From SAR324 cluster bacterium (GTDB taxonomy: Bacteria > SAR324 > NAC60-12), in contig JAKUUF010000020.1 of NCBI GenBank assembly GCA_022448705.1, positions 1 to 17,741 on the forward strand: a DNA stretch of 17,741 nucleotides, read 5' to 3'. Made by a program: the position numbers and the translations under genes. The notes beneath the pieces were generated by a model. The model searched no databases and had not been told where the DNA came from. It saw only the letters and a list, made by a program, of their open reading frames with translations. Below, piece after piece: positions 1-7,229 of this stretch (the first letter of the stretch is position 1; each line of letters starts with the position of its first letter).

Positions 1-51
1 TTCAAATATTTAAAAAATTAGTGATTCTTAAGCTTGTAAAGAGCTGAGAAC

Positions 52-80
52 GAATGTAGCATTCTTCATCACATTTTTTT
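52..80 (+). terminator. Possible terminator of an upstream gene outside the window
   Basis: A short inverted repeat (GAATG at 52-56, CATTC at 60-64, 3-base loop) can be extended by GAA/TTC pairs around a bulged C. A run of T follows at 74-80, about ten bases after the stem. This looks like a weak intrinsic terminator, but the stem is short and the T-run is displaced, so it could also be chance in AT-rich sequence. Confidence 0.2.
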
Positions 81-95
81 GGGTCTAAAAAGTAC

Positions 96-100
96 AGGAG
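96..100 (+). promoter_or_regulatory. Ribosome binding site deciding the pckA start
   Basis: AGGAG lies five bases before the ATG at 106. This favours that ATG over the upstream in-frame TTG at 79. Confidence 0.7.
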
Positions 101-105
101 AAATA

Positions 106-1698
106 ATGAATGGAGGTTTAATTTCACTGGAACAGTACGGTATAATTGTAGAAAAGGTGATCCGTAATGCTACAGCACCCAAATTATATGAAGAAGCATT
201 AACACATGAGCCGGATGCTGCTATTTCATCTGATGGAGCATTAATTGTTTCTTCTTATGAAAAAACCGGACGCAGTCCCAAAGATAAAAGAATCGTTGAA
301 CATCCAAGCATCGAAAAAGATGTATGGTGGGGCAATATTAATATCGGCATGGATGCAGATACGTTCATGATCACAAGGGGCAGGGCAATTGATTACCTGA
401 ACACGCAAAGCAGAATTTATGTAGTTGACGGTTTTGCTGGATGGGATGCTAATTACCAGATTAAAGTTCGAATAATTACCACACGTCCCTATCATGCTTT
501 GTTTATGCATAATATGCTGATCCGCCCAAGCAATGAACAATTGGATAATTTTGGTGAGCCCGACTATGTGATATTTAATGCAGGCCAGTATCCTGCTGAT
601 CCACTTACTAAGCACATGACTTCAAAAACCAGTGTTGAATTGAATTTTGACCGCAAGGAATTTGTGATTCTTGGTACTGAGTATGCCGGAGAAATGAAGA
701 AGGGTGTTTTCACTATCATGAACTACATCATGCCCAAACAGGGAATTCTTTCAATGCACAGTTCAGCCAATGTTGGAAAGAATAATGATGTGGCCCTATT
801 TTTTGGATTATCCGGAACAGGCAAAACTACGCTGTCTGCGGACCCAAAGCGACAATTAATTGGAGATGATGAACACTGCTGGAGCGATGATGGCATTTTT
901 AATATAGAAGGAGGATGTTACGCAAAATGCATCAATCTTTCCGAAGAAAAAGAACCGGATATTTACAAGGCTATCAAATTTGGTACTGTGCTGGAGAATG
1001 TAGATTATGACGAGGAGACACATGTTGTTGATTATGATGGAACTTCACTAACTGAAAACACTCGTGCGTCTTACCCAATTGAATATATCCAGAACGCAAA
1101 AATTCCATGTGTAGGAGGTCATCCACAGAATATCATCTTTTTAACATGCGACGCCTTTGGTGTGCTGCCCCCGGTGAGCAAACTTAATTCATCACAGGCG
1201 ATGTATCATTTCATCAGCGGTTACACTGCAAAAGTGGCAGGTACAGAAGTGGGAGTAACAGAACCGGAAGCAACTTTCTCTGCCTGTTTTGGTGCAGCTT
1301 TCATGGTCTGGCATCCCAGCAAGTATGCTGAACTGTTAGCAGAACGCATTGAACAGAACGGAACTTCAGTCTGGCTTGTAAATACCGGCTGGAGCGGCGG
1401 TGGTTACGGGGAAGGCGAAAGAATGCCACTGAAATACACACGTTCAATAATAGACTCTATTCTTGATGGTACTATGAATAATGCACCAGTCGTCAAGAAT
1501 AAATTATTCGGCTTTGATGTTCCCACTGAATGCCCTGATGTCCCAGTTGAAATTATGCTTCCCAGAAATACCTGGTCTGATGGAGATGCATACGATGAGG
1601 CGGAGAGGAATCTTGCGATCATGTTCAGGGACAACTTCAAGCAGTTTGAAGAAGGATCAAGCAAAGAGATTCTAGAAGCAGGACCAAACATTTCCTGA
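106..1698 (+). CDS. pckA: Phosphoenolpyruvate carboxykinase (ATP)
   Basis: Cytoplasmic enzyme that converts oxaloacetate and ATP to phosphoenolpyruvate, CO2 and ADP, the entry step of gluconeogenesis. The 530-residue product has the usual length of the ATP-dependent family (E. coli about 540). The family P-loop GLSGTGKTT is at residues 234-242, with K240 as the nucleotide lysine. It is followed by the metal-binding IGDDEH segment, the LTCDAFGVLPPVSKL segment and the GYTAKVAGTEVGVTEPEATF segment. The N-terminal RSPKDKR substrate-binding motif is also present. The AGGAG at 96-100 supports the ATG at 106; an in-frame TTG at 79 would add nine residues without a ribosome site. The gene appears to be monocistronic: 279 bases separate it from the next gene. 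No frameshift or missing key residue was seen. Confidence 0.97.
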   Translation: MNGGLISLEQYGIIVEKVIRNATAPKLYEEALTHEPDAAISSDGALIVSSYEKTGRSPKDKRIVEHPSIEKDVWWGNINIGMDADTFMITRGRAIDYLNTQSRIYVVDGFAGWDANYQIKVRIITTRPYHALFMHNMLIRPSNEQLDNFGEPDYVIFNAGQYPADPLTKHMTSKTSVELNFDRKEFVILGTEYAGEMKKGVFTIMNYIMPKQGILSMHSSANVGKNNDVALFFGLSGTGKTTLSADPKRQLIGDDEHCWSDDGIFNIEGGCYAKCINLSEEKEPDIYKAIKFGTVLENVDYDEETHVVDYDGTSLTENTRASYPIEYIQNAKIPCVGGHPQNIIFLTCDAFGVLPPVSKLNSSQAMYHFISGYTAKVAGTEVGVTEPEATFSACFGAAFMVWHPSKYAELLAERIEQNGTSVWLVNTGWSGGGYGEGERMPLKYTRSIIDSILDGTMNNAPVVKNKLFGFDVPTECPDVPVEIMLPRNTWSDGDAYDEAERNLAIMFRDNFKQFEEGSSKEILEAGPNIS

Positions 1699-1721
1699 TA
1701 ATTTCAAAAACCTTCTCCTTA

Positions 1722-1746
1722 AAGCACTAATTCTTCAACGGTGCTT
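1722..1746 (+). repeat. Small inverted repeat after pckA
   Basis: AAGCAC (1722-1727) and GTGCTT (1741-1746) form a 6-bp stem with a 13-base loop shortly after the pckA stop. No clear T-run follows, so it is at best a weak terminator. The rest of the 1699-1977 gap is AT-rich with no ORF. Confidence 0.2.
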
Positions 1747-1794
1747 CATTTAATAAATTCATTCAAATTCTAACTGCAACTTTTTTTGAATCAG

Positions 1795-1821
1795 TTGCCC
1801 CGCATTCATTTGTGTTATACT
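1795..1821 (+). promoter_or_regulatory. Possible sigma-70-type promoter of the aminopeptidase operon
   Basis: TTGCCC (1795-1800) and TATACT (1816-1821) resemble -35 and -10 elements, but the spacing is 15 bases, shorter than the usual 17. It lies about 155 bases upstream of the aminopeptidase start. This is a pattern match only. Confidence 0.2.
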
Positions 1822-1977
1822 AACAATTTAATTCAACATATTGAGATTACGGATTGGATGGTTAAATTTATAAATTTCTGCTGATGAATTCATATTGATT
1901 TGAATTGTCTAAAACAAACATAACATAAATAAAATACTAAAATTTAAACTGATTCTGCAAAAAATAAAATATTTTTT

Positions 1978-3786
1978 ATGTTAAAAAAATTACTTAAAGA
2001 AATGACCAGGCAAGGACTGGACATGCTGATTGTTGTTTCAACGGACGAACATTTAAATGAATATGTACCACCTCAAAACAGGCGTCTGGAAGCTTCAACA
2101 GAAAGTGAAGGCAAATCCGGATTTTCAGGTTCTGCTGGAACAGCTGTTTTTTGTGTTGAAGGTCGTCCCCAGCTTTTTGTTGATTCACGCTATCATTTGC
2201 AGGCAGAACAAACCTGCGGGGAATATTTCGATATCCAAAAACTGGGCAATGAAGGTGTTGAAGAACCTCAGAAATGGATTGCAGGACAGTCCGGAAATTC
2301 ATTAAAAGTTGGTGCCGATCCCTTTGTGATGAGCCCAAAACTCTGGAGACGTTATAAAAATGCTATTGAAAAAGCAGGACATACTCTTGTGCCTGTAACT
2401 CCAAATATGGTTGATTCACTTTGGTCTAGCCGTCCAAGTCTTCCACGAAATGAGATTTATCATCTGCCTTTAAAATTCACAGGCAAAGACAGTACCACTA
2501 AATTGCAGGAAATAAGGAATGAATTAAAAATAATAGGGTCAGATAAAGAATCAAATACGGTTGTATTAATTCTGAGCATGCTTGATGAAATTGCATGGCT
2601 TACAAATTTACGAGGCAGCGATATTGAATATAATCCGGTATTTGAAGCTTATGCTGCAATATTTCCGGACCGTGCTATTTGTTTCTGTCATCATCCGGAA
2701 GCAAATTTAAGTCAGTATTGCCCGGACTGGGAATTCCGTCCATATTCAGAGTACCAGAGTTTTTTAACAAAACTTGCGGGACTGGAAAACCTGCAAGTCT
2801 GGCTTGACCCTACATCTGTAACAAAGGGGACACTTTTGGCTTTCAGCGAATCCCAGGTTGTCGAAAAAGAGAGTCCTGTAATTTTAAAAAAGGCGGTTAA
2901 AAATTCTTCAGAAATTAGTGCCGCCAAAACTGCTCATAAGATGGCAGGAGCAGGAGTAGTCAGAAGTTTAAGTAAACTGCAAAATTCTTTTGAAGCTGGT
3001 CAACCTGTAACAGAAAAGGAATATTCAGACTGGCTGTTAGAGGAGTATCAAAAAGCAGAAGGTTTTTCCGACCTTAGTTTCAATTCAATCGTCGGCTCAG
3101 GTGCAAATGGGGCAATTGTCCATTACGGCACCCCTGATAGTAAAAATCCGATTAAAGCAGGGGAAATGGTTCTGGTTGATTCAGGCATTCAATGTGCGGG
3201 AGGTACAACGGATGCAACTCGTACAGTAATTCTTGGAAATCCGGAACAGAAGCAAAAAAGAATTTATACCCTTGTACTTCAGGCCCATATACAGCTGGCG
3301 AAGCAGGTATTCCCTGAAGGGACAAACGGAACTTCACTGGATGCAATTACACGCTCATGTCTGTGGAATGCAGGTTTGGATTTCGGACACGGAACAGGCC
3401 ATGGCGTGGGTGCTTTTCTGAACGTGCATGAAGGACCCCAGAGAATTTCACCTTTTTCTTCAGATGTTGCTTTGCAGGCCGGAATGGTGTTGTCCAATGA
3501 ACCGGGATATTATGAATCTGGCTGGGGTGGAATTCGTCTTGAGAATCTGTATGTAGTTAGAAAAGCCGAAGGATATCAGGAACATCCTGCTGGTAAGGGA
3601 TGGCTTTGTTTCGAAACCCTGACTCTGATTCCTTTTGACAGGAGACTGATTGACAGAAATATTCTCTCACCAGATGAAGTTAAATGGCTGGATGAATATC
3701 ATCATCTAGTTTTGCGAGAAATTTCACCATTACTGGAAAATCCTCAGGACGTACACTGGCTGAAATGGGCTTGTGGAGCGGATTGA
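1978..3786 (+). CDS. pepP: Xaa-Pro aminopeptidase (M24B, long aminopeptidase P type)
   Basis: Predicted cytoplasmic metallopeptidase removing an N-terminal residue that precedes proline. At 602 residues it matches the long three-domain aminopeptidase P form (like eukaryotic XPNPEP1, about 620) rather than the ~440-residue E. coli PepP. Residues 1-310 form two creatinase-like N-terminal domains. The C-terminal half is the pita-bread domain. All five metal ligands of the family are visible: D401 (LVDSG), D412 (TTDATRT), H475 (HGTGHGVG), E508 (SNEPGYY) and E522 (IRLEN). The supporting histidines H471 and H484 are also present. There is no convincing ribosome site before ATG 1978; an alternative ATG is at codon 9. 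The stop codon directly abuts the ispE start, so the two are probably co-transcribed. The symbol is by function; the gene is not an ortholog of E. coli pepP in domain layout. Confidence 0.93.
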   Translation: MLKKLLKEMTRQGLDMLIVVSTDEHLNEYVPPQNRRLEASTESEGKSGFSGSAGTAVFCVEGRPQLFVDSRYHLQAEQTCGEYFDIQKLGNEGVEEPQKWIAGQSGNSLKVGADPFVMSPKLWRRYKNAIEKAGHTLVPVTPNMVDSLWSSRPSLPRNEIYHLPLKFTGKDSTTKLQEIRNELKIIGSDKESNTVVLILSMLDEIAWLTNLRGSDIEYNPVFEAYAAIFPDRAICFCHHPEANLSQYCPDWEFRPYSEYQSFLTKLAGLENLQVWLDPTSVTKGTLLAFSESQVVEKESPVILKKAVKNSSEISAAKTAHKMAGAGVVRSLSKLQNSFEAGQPVTEKEYSDWLLEEYQKAEGFSDLSFNSIVGSGANGAIVHYGTPDSKNPIKAGEMVLVDSGIQCAGGTTDATRTVILGNPEQKQKRIYTLVLQAHIQLAKQVFPEGTNGTSLDAITRSCLWNAGLDFGHGTGHGVGAFLNVHEGPQRISPFSSDVALQAGMVLSNEPGYYESGWGGIRLENLYVVRKAEGYQEHPAGKGWLCFETLTLIPFDRRLIDRNILSPDEVKWLDEYHHLVLREISPLLENPQDVHWLKWACGAD

Positions 3787-4647
3787 ATGAAAATCCAGAC
3801 ACCCGCAAAAATAAATCCTCTGCTGTATATTTTAGGCAAGCGTGAAGACGGGTTTCATGAGTTATACATGCACATGGTTCCTGTCAGTCTGTATGACACA
3901 TTGACCTTTGCAGAAAATAAAAAACAAGGATTAAATTTTCAAATCAAAGGAGCATCTTTTTCGGAACCTGATGAAGATAATTTAGTCGTTCGAGCTGTGA
4001 GGGCTTTTGAACAGGTAAGTAGAATTAAAGTAAATTATGATATTTTACTTGAAAAGAAAATCCCTTATGGTGCAGGACTAGGCGGAGGCAGCGGGAATGC
4101 CGCGGGAACGCTACAGGCCTTAAATTATATTTTTCGAGACTCAACTGAATCTGCAGGATTAATATCTCCGGGAACCCTTCATGAAATTGCACTGGAACTG
4201 GGTTCTGACGTTCCATTTTTCATTAAACCTGGACCAACCGAAATAAGAGGTCGTGGAGAAAAACTAAGGGACTTACCTGATTATCCGAAATTTCATGTGG
4301 TAATTATCAAACCTTCTTTTTCGATATCCACGCTTGAAGCTTACCAAAATTGTATTCCAAAAAGACAGGAAAAATTTCCAAGTATTCGATCATTTGATGA
4401 CCTCAATTCTCAAATGAATAACCAGTTTGAATCTTCTTTGCTGGTTCAATATCCCGTATTGTCAAAATTGAAAACGTTATTGCTTGAAAATGGTGCATTT
4501 GGTGCATTAGTCTCTGGAAGCGGCTCCGCAGTGTTTGGAGTTTATAACAATAAAGATAAGCAAAATCAAGCATATAAAGATTTAACATGTCTTCAGATTG
4601 GCGAAATTTTCTCCTGCCAAACATTGGTCAATCATCATTATTTTTGA
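3787..4647 (+). CDS. ispE: 4-diphosphocytidyl-2-C-methyl-D-erythritol kinase
   Basis: GHMP-family kinase that phosphorylates CDP-methylerythritol with ATP, the fourth step of the MEP pathway to isoprenoid precursors; cytoplasmic. The 286-residue length is typical. Motif 1 (PAKINPLLYI, with K8 matching the catalytic lysine of the family), the glycine-rich ATP loop PYGAGLGGGSGNAAG in motif 2, the catalytic aspartate D141 in LGSDVPFF, and the C-terminal SGSGSAVFG motif 3 are all present. The ATG follows the aminopeptidase TGA without a gap, which indicates translational coupling. Its own stop overlaps the probable TTG start of the next gene. In many bacteria ispE sits beside prs or rRNA-methylation genes, so the peptidase neighbour is less usual. 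Confidence 0.96.
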   Translation: MKIQTPAKINPLLYILGKREDGFHELYMHMVPVSLYDTLTFAENKKQGLNFQIKGASFSEPDEDNLVVRAVRAFEQVSRIKVNYDILLEKKIPYGAGLGGGSGNAAGTLQALNYIFRDSTESAGLISPGTLHEIALELGSDVPFFIKPGPTEIRGRGEKLRDLPDYPKFHVVIIKPSFSISTLEAYQNCIPKRQEKFPSIRSFDDLNSQMNNQFESSLLVQYPVLSKLKTLLLENGAFGALVSGSGSAVFGVYNNKDKQNQAYKDLTCLQIGEIFSCQTLVNHHYF

Positions 4648-5348
4648 TACTGAACAAAAAAAATAAAAATAAAATTAAAAGTTATCATTTGCTGATTTTA
4701 ATTTCTTTAATTTTTGCTGGTTGCAGTCTTAAGCCATCAGTAAAAGTAGATGGGAGGCATTATAAAAATCAAAAAGTGTGGAAACAATCTAATCCACGAA
4801 TAAATAAATTTGTTCAGGTATATAGTAAAAATAATCATGTAAAAAGCTGTTTAAACAGGGCTTCTTCAAAAAGGTATCTCAACTATATCCATAGAGTATT
4901 TTACAAACACAAATTACCTCCAGAACTTGCACATTTACCCATACTTGAATCTTGTTTTGATACAAATGCGAAATCGGTGACAGGAGCACGGGGTATGTGG
5001 CAATTTACAAGAAGTACAGGAGAAGAATATGGATTAAGTGTGGGTTTTTTATCAGATGACAGGCTTAACTGGAGGAAAGCCACTCATTCCGCGGCCCGTT
5101 ACTTGAAAAAACTTGGGGATATTTTCAACAAAAACTGGGAATTAGCTCTAGCTGGTTATAACGGAGGACCGAACTACATGAAACGCCAAATGAAATCACA
5201 GGGTACTAGAAATTTCTGGAAACTTAAGCTTCGTAAGGAAACACATGAGTTCGTTCCTAAATTTTTAGCAATGCTCATAGTTGCACGCAAAAAATATCCT
5301 GAAATGTATTTCCAGGGAGCACCACGAGCATGGGCCTCATCCAGTTGA
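4644..5348 (+). CDS. MltD-type membrane-bound lytic transglycosylase, lipoprotein
   Basis: Predicted peptidoglycan-cleaving lytic transglycosylase (SLT/GH23 domain), probably anchored in the outer membrane as a lipoprotein. I place the start at TTG 4644, which overlaps the ispE stop; it gives a 27-residue lipoprotein signal (basic NKKNKNKIK, hydrophobic LLILISLIF, then AGC). An in-frame ATG at 4587 would add 19 residues inside ispE and push the signal far from the N-terminus. Neither start has a good ribosome site. The catalytic glutamate is in LPILESCFD (codon at 4947). It is followed by the family motifs AKSVTGARGMWQF, RSTGEEYGL and the AGYNGG motif. At 234 residues it contains essentially the catalytic domain and no LysM repeats, unlike full-length MltD. 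It lies just before flagellar genes, where transglycosylases can open the wall for the rod, but the 157-base gap and its position in the ispE run make a general wall role equally likely. Confidence 0.85.
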   Translation: MILNKKNKNKIKSYHLLILISLIFAGCSLKPSVKVDGRHYKNQKVWKQSNPRINKFVQVYSKNNHVKSCLNRASSKRYLNYIHRVFYKHKLPPELAHLPILESCFDTNAKSVTGARGMWQFTRSTGEEYGLSVGFLSDDRLNWRKATHSAARYLKKLGDIFNKNWELALAGYNGGPNYMKRQMKSQGTRNFWKLKLRKETHEFVPKFLAMLIVARKKYPEMYFQGAPRAWASSS

Positions 5349-5505
5349 AATGTATCAGTTATTTACAGGATGAGAAAATGAAACTTATAAAAGACAGCTG
5401 TTATATTTAAATTGCTGGATTGAAATCGGGAGTTTTATTATTACTGCTTAAATGCAAATTATTTCTGCAGTATGTTAAATATCACAGATAACAAATGGAG
5501 TTGCT

Positions 5506-6042
5506 ATGGCAGAAGAAGAAGTAGAAGAAGGTGGTGGTGGTAATGAAAATGGTAATGGCGAGACTAAAAGTGGCGGTGGTAAAAAGAAACTTATCATAAT
5601 AATTGTCGCTGTCGTTCTTTTACTGGTCATCGGCATTGTTGTATTTTTGCTGATGTCTGGTGATGAAGAAGAAGAGTTACCTGAGGAAGAGCAACCTGTA
5701 ACAGACGTGGCTGAACCACTTGCGGAGCCTGTTTTTCTGCCTCTTGAAAGTTTTGTAGTAAACCTCAAGGACGGACGTCGGTTTTTAAAAACTACTATAC
5801 AGCTGATGCTAAGTGAACCAGGTGCAGCCGCCTATTTGACTGTAAGACTGGTTGAGGTAAAAGATATTGTTCTTGCAGAATTACAGGAGTTGTCTGTTGA
5901 AGATGTAAAACAATCAGATGCCAGAGAAGCATTGCGACAACGTTTAATCAGCAGTATCAGTCAGATCTTTCCAAGCAAGCCGGAATGGGAAGATCCTGAG
6001 CCTATCAGAAAAGTCTTGTTTGAAGAATTTGTAGTCCAGTGA
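5506..6042 (+). CDS. fliL: Flagellar basal body-associated protein FliL
   Basis: FliL is an inner-membrane protein that surrounds the MotAB stator and supports torque generation. The 178-residue product has an acidic, glycine-rich cytoplasmic N-terminus, a basic KKK stop and one membrane helix at residues 29-50. An acidic periplasmic linker follows, then the FliL domain from about residue 75 (FLPLESFVVNL, RRFLKTTIQLML). It ends with the family-typical IRKVLFEEFVVQ. GGAG at 5497-5500, five bases upstream, supports the ATG. It opens the flagellar block. It is followed by a second fliL-like gene rather than fliM. Confidence 0.95.
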   Translation: MAEEEVEEGGGGNENGNGETKSGGGKKKLIIIIVAVVLLLVIGIVVFLLMSGDEEEELPEEEQPVTDVAEPLAEPVFLPLESFVVNLKDGRRFLKTTIQLMLSEPGAAAYLTVRLVEVKDIVLAELQELSVEDVKQSDAREALRQRLISSISQIFPSKPEWEDPEPIRKVLFEEFVVQ

Positions 6043-6098
6043 CCAAAAATATTTTTTACCTAACAGCTGACTATAAACTGGCTATTTAGTTTTTACTC

Positions 6099-6120
6099 AA
6101 ATCAATTACAAATTTGATTT
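6099..6120. repeat. Inverted repeat between the two fliL-like genes
   Basis: AAATCAA (6099-6105) and TTGATTT (6114-6120) are perfect 7-base arms with an 8-base spacer. No T-run follows. It may be an operator or an mRNA hairpin, or chance in AT-rich DNA. Confidence 0.25.
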
Positions 6121-6152
6121 ATTGCAACTGCATTGCATGCCAGTCACGGTGA

Positions 6153-6641
6153 TTGAAGAATTTTCTTAGGAAAAAATCAAAACAAAGTCTTTCCTTCTCA
6201 AAAATTGTAGTGCGGTATTGCGTTATATTTTCATTATGGTTTTTTTTCTTTCACCCGTTTTTGTATGCACAGGAAGAAGTTGAAGAAGATAATGTCATCA
6301 GAGAAGGCCCGCCTCCTCTGGTAGATCCTCTGTATCTGGATCTGGGTACTTTTGTAGTAAATATGCCTGGCGACAAATATTTTTTAAAAAGCAGTATTCA
6401 ACTGGCGTTTGAAAATTCAGCAGCAAAAGAGTGGTTAGAAAACAGGTTACCAATTGCCAGAGATTTAATTATTACACATTTGAATTCCATAACGGTTGAA
6501 CAGTTTGATGATACAAAAAACCGGGCCGTTATCAAAAATGATATACAAATAAGACTGAATTCACTTTTCCCCAACAAATCATCTTGGGGAGATACCGTAC
6601 CAATTCGCAGAATATTGTTTCTGGAATTTTATCGTCAGTAA
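6153..6641 (+). CDS. Second FliL-like protein with N-terminal signal peptide
   Basis: A FliL-domain paralog of 162 residues. From about residue 57 it parallels the neighbouring FliL: LDLGTFVVNMPGDKYFLKSSIQL, then LFPNKSSWGD, then the ending IRRILFLEFYRQ. In place of a cytoplasmic tail and internal helix it begins with a basic region (KNFLRKKSK), a hydrophobic stretch at about 18-38 and a likely signal-peptidase site after A39 (FLYA). It may therefore be released into the periplasm, or stay anchored by an uncleaved signal. The start is TTG at 6153, the first in-frame start after a TGA at 6150, and it has no proper ribosome site; GTG at codon 20 is an alternative. It occupies the position where fliM usually lies. 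A role at the stator or motor periphery is inferred from the family only. Confidence 0.82.
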   Translation: MKNFLRKKSKQSLSFSKIVVRYCVIFSLWFFFFHPFLYAQEEVEEDNVIREGPPPLVDPLYLDLGTFVVNMPGDKYFLKSSIQLAFENSAAKEWLENRLPIARDLIITHLNSITVEQFDDTKNRAVIKNDIQIRLNSLFPNKSSWGDTVPIRRILFLEFYRQ

Positions 6642-6773
6642 GATGCTAATCAGCGTGTATAAATAATTTTTTTGTATGACCATGCAATGATTTGGATCTG
6701 TTTGATTGTAGAATATCATTTGTGAAAAAACAGTCAGATAAATTATTAAACGAAACTATTTAACTTTTGAAAT

Positions 6774-7217
6774 ATGGCAGAAGAAGAAGCTTTTGAAAAT
6801 CTAGACAGCCTTGACTGGTCAGATGTTGAAAGTGAACTGAAGGCAAACCGCGATCAGATACTTTCAGAAGTTAAGGCAGAAAGTAGCGGTCAGAAGGAAA
6901 AGAAAGAGGGAGAGGATGATGAAGGAGAAGGTGATTCCAATGATCCCCTCTCTAAAGGTGACATCGACATAAATTTTCTTTTTGATGTTCAGCTTTCCAT
7001 TATTGTGGAAGTCGGACGTACACAGATGCTGATCAGTGATCTTCTAGAGTTGGAGGAGCAATCAATAATTGAACTGGACAGCATGGTAGGACAACCTTTA
7101 GATATTCGTGCAAATGATTTACTGGTAGCACGGGGGGAAGTTATTGTTGTTAATGAAAAATTTGCAGTACGCATTACCGATATAATCAGTCCTGATAATC
7201 GCTTTGAAGCACTCTGA
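6774..7217 (+). CDS. fliN: Flagellar motor switch protein FliN
   Basis: FliN is part of the cytoplasmic C-ring that sets rotation direction and docks export cargo. The 147-residue product has an acidic, low-complexity N-terminal half (residues 1-65, rich in Glu, Asp, Lys and Gly). The C-terminal SpoA/FliN domain is at about 70-147: FDVQLSIIVEVGRTQM, LLELEEQSIIELD, QPLDIRANDLLVARGEVIVV and FAVRITDII. All of this fits FliN. No Shine-Dalgarno sequence precedes ATG 6774. The first 16 bases of the gene (from ATGGCAGAAGAAG) are identical to those of fliL. fliO follows 12 bases after the stop. Confidence 0.95.
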   Translation: MAEEEAFENLDSLDWSDVESELKANRDQILSEVKAESSGQKEKKEGEDDEGEGDSNDPLSKGDIDINFLFDVQLSIIVEVGRTQMLISDLLELEEQSIIELDSMVGQPLDIRANDLLVARGEVIVVNEKFAVRITDIISPDNRFEAL

Positions 7218-7229
7218 GGGGATTAAATT

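Noticed and set aside
79..105. TTG 79 as the start of pckA
   Set aside because: The ATG at 106 has AGGAG five bases upstream and gives the standard N-terminus; TTG 79 lies in a T-run with no ribosome site.
4587..4643. ATG 4587 as start of the transglycosylase
   Set aside because: It would lie 61 bases inside ispE and place 45 residues before the lipobox cysteine; TTG 4644 gives a normal lipoprotein signal.
5475..5768. Serine-rich minus-strand ORF over fliL
   Set aside because: It is the complement of the acidic, glycine-rich fliL start; composition explains the open frame.
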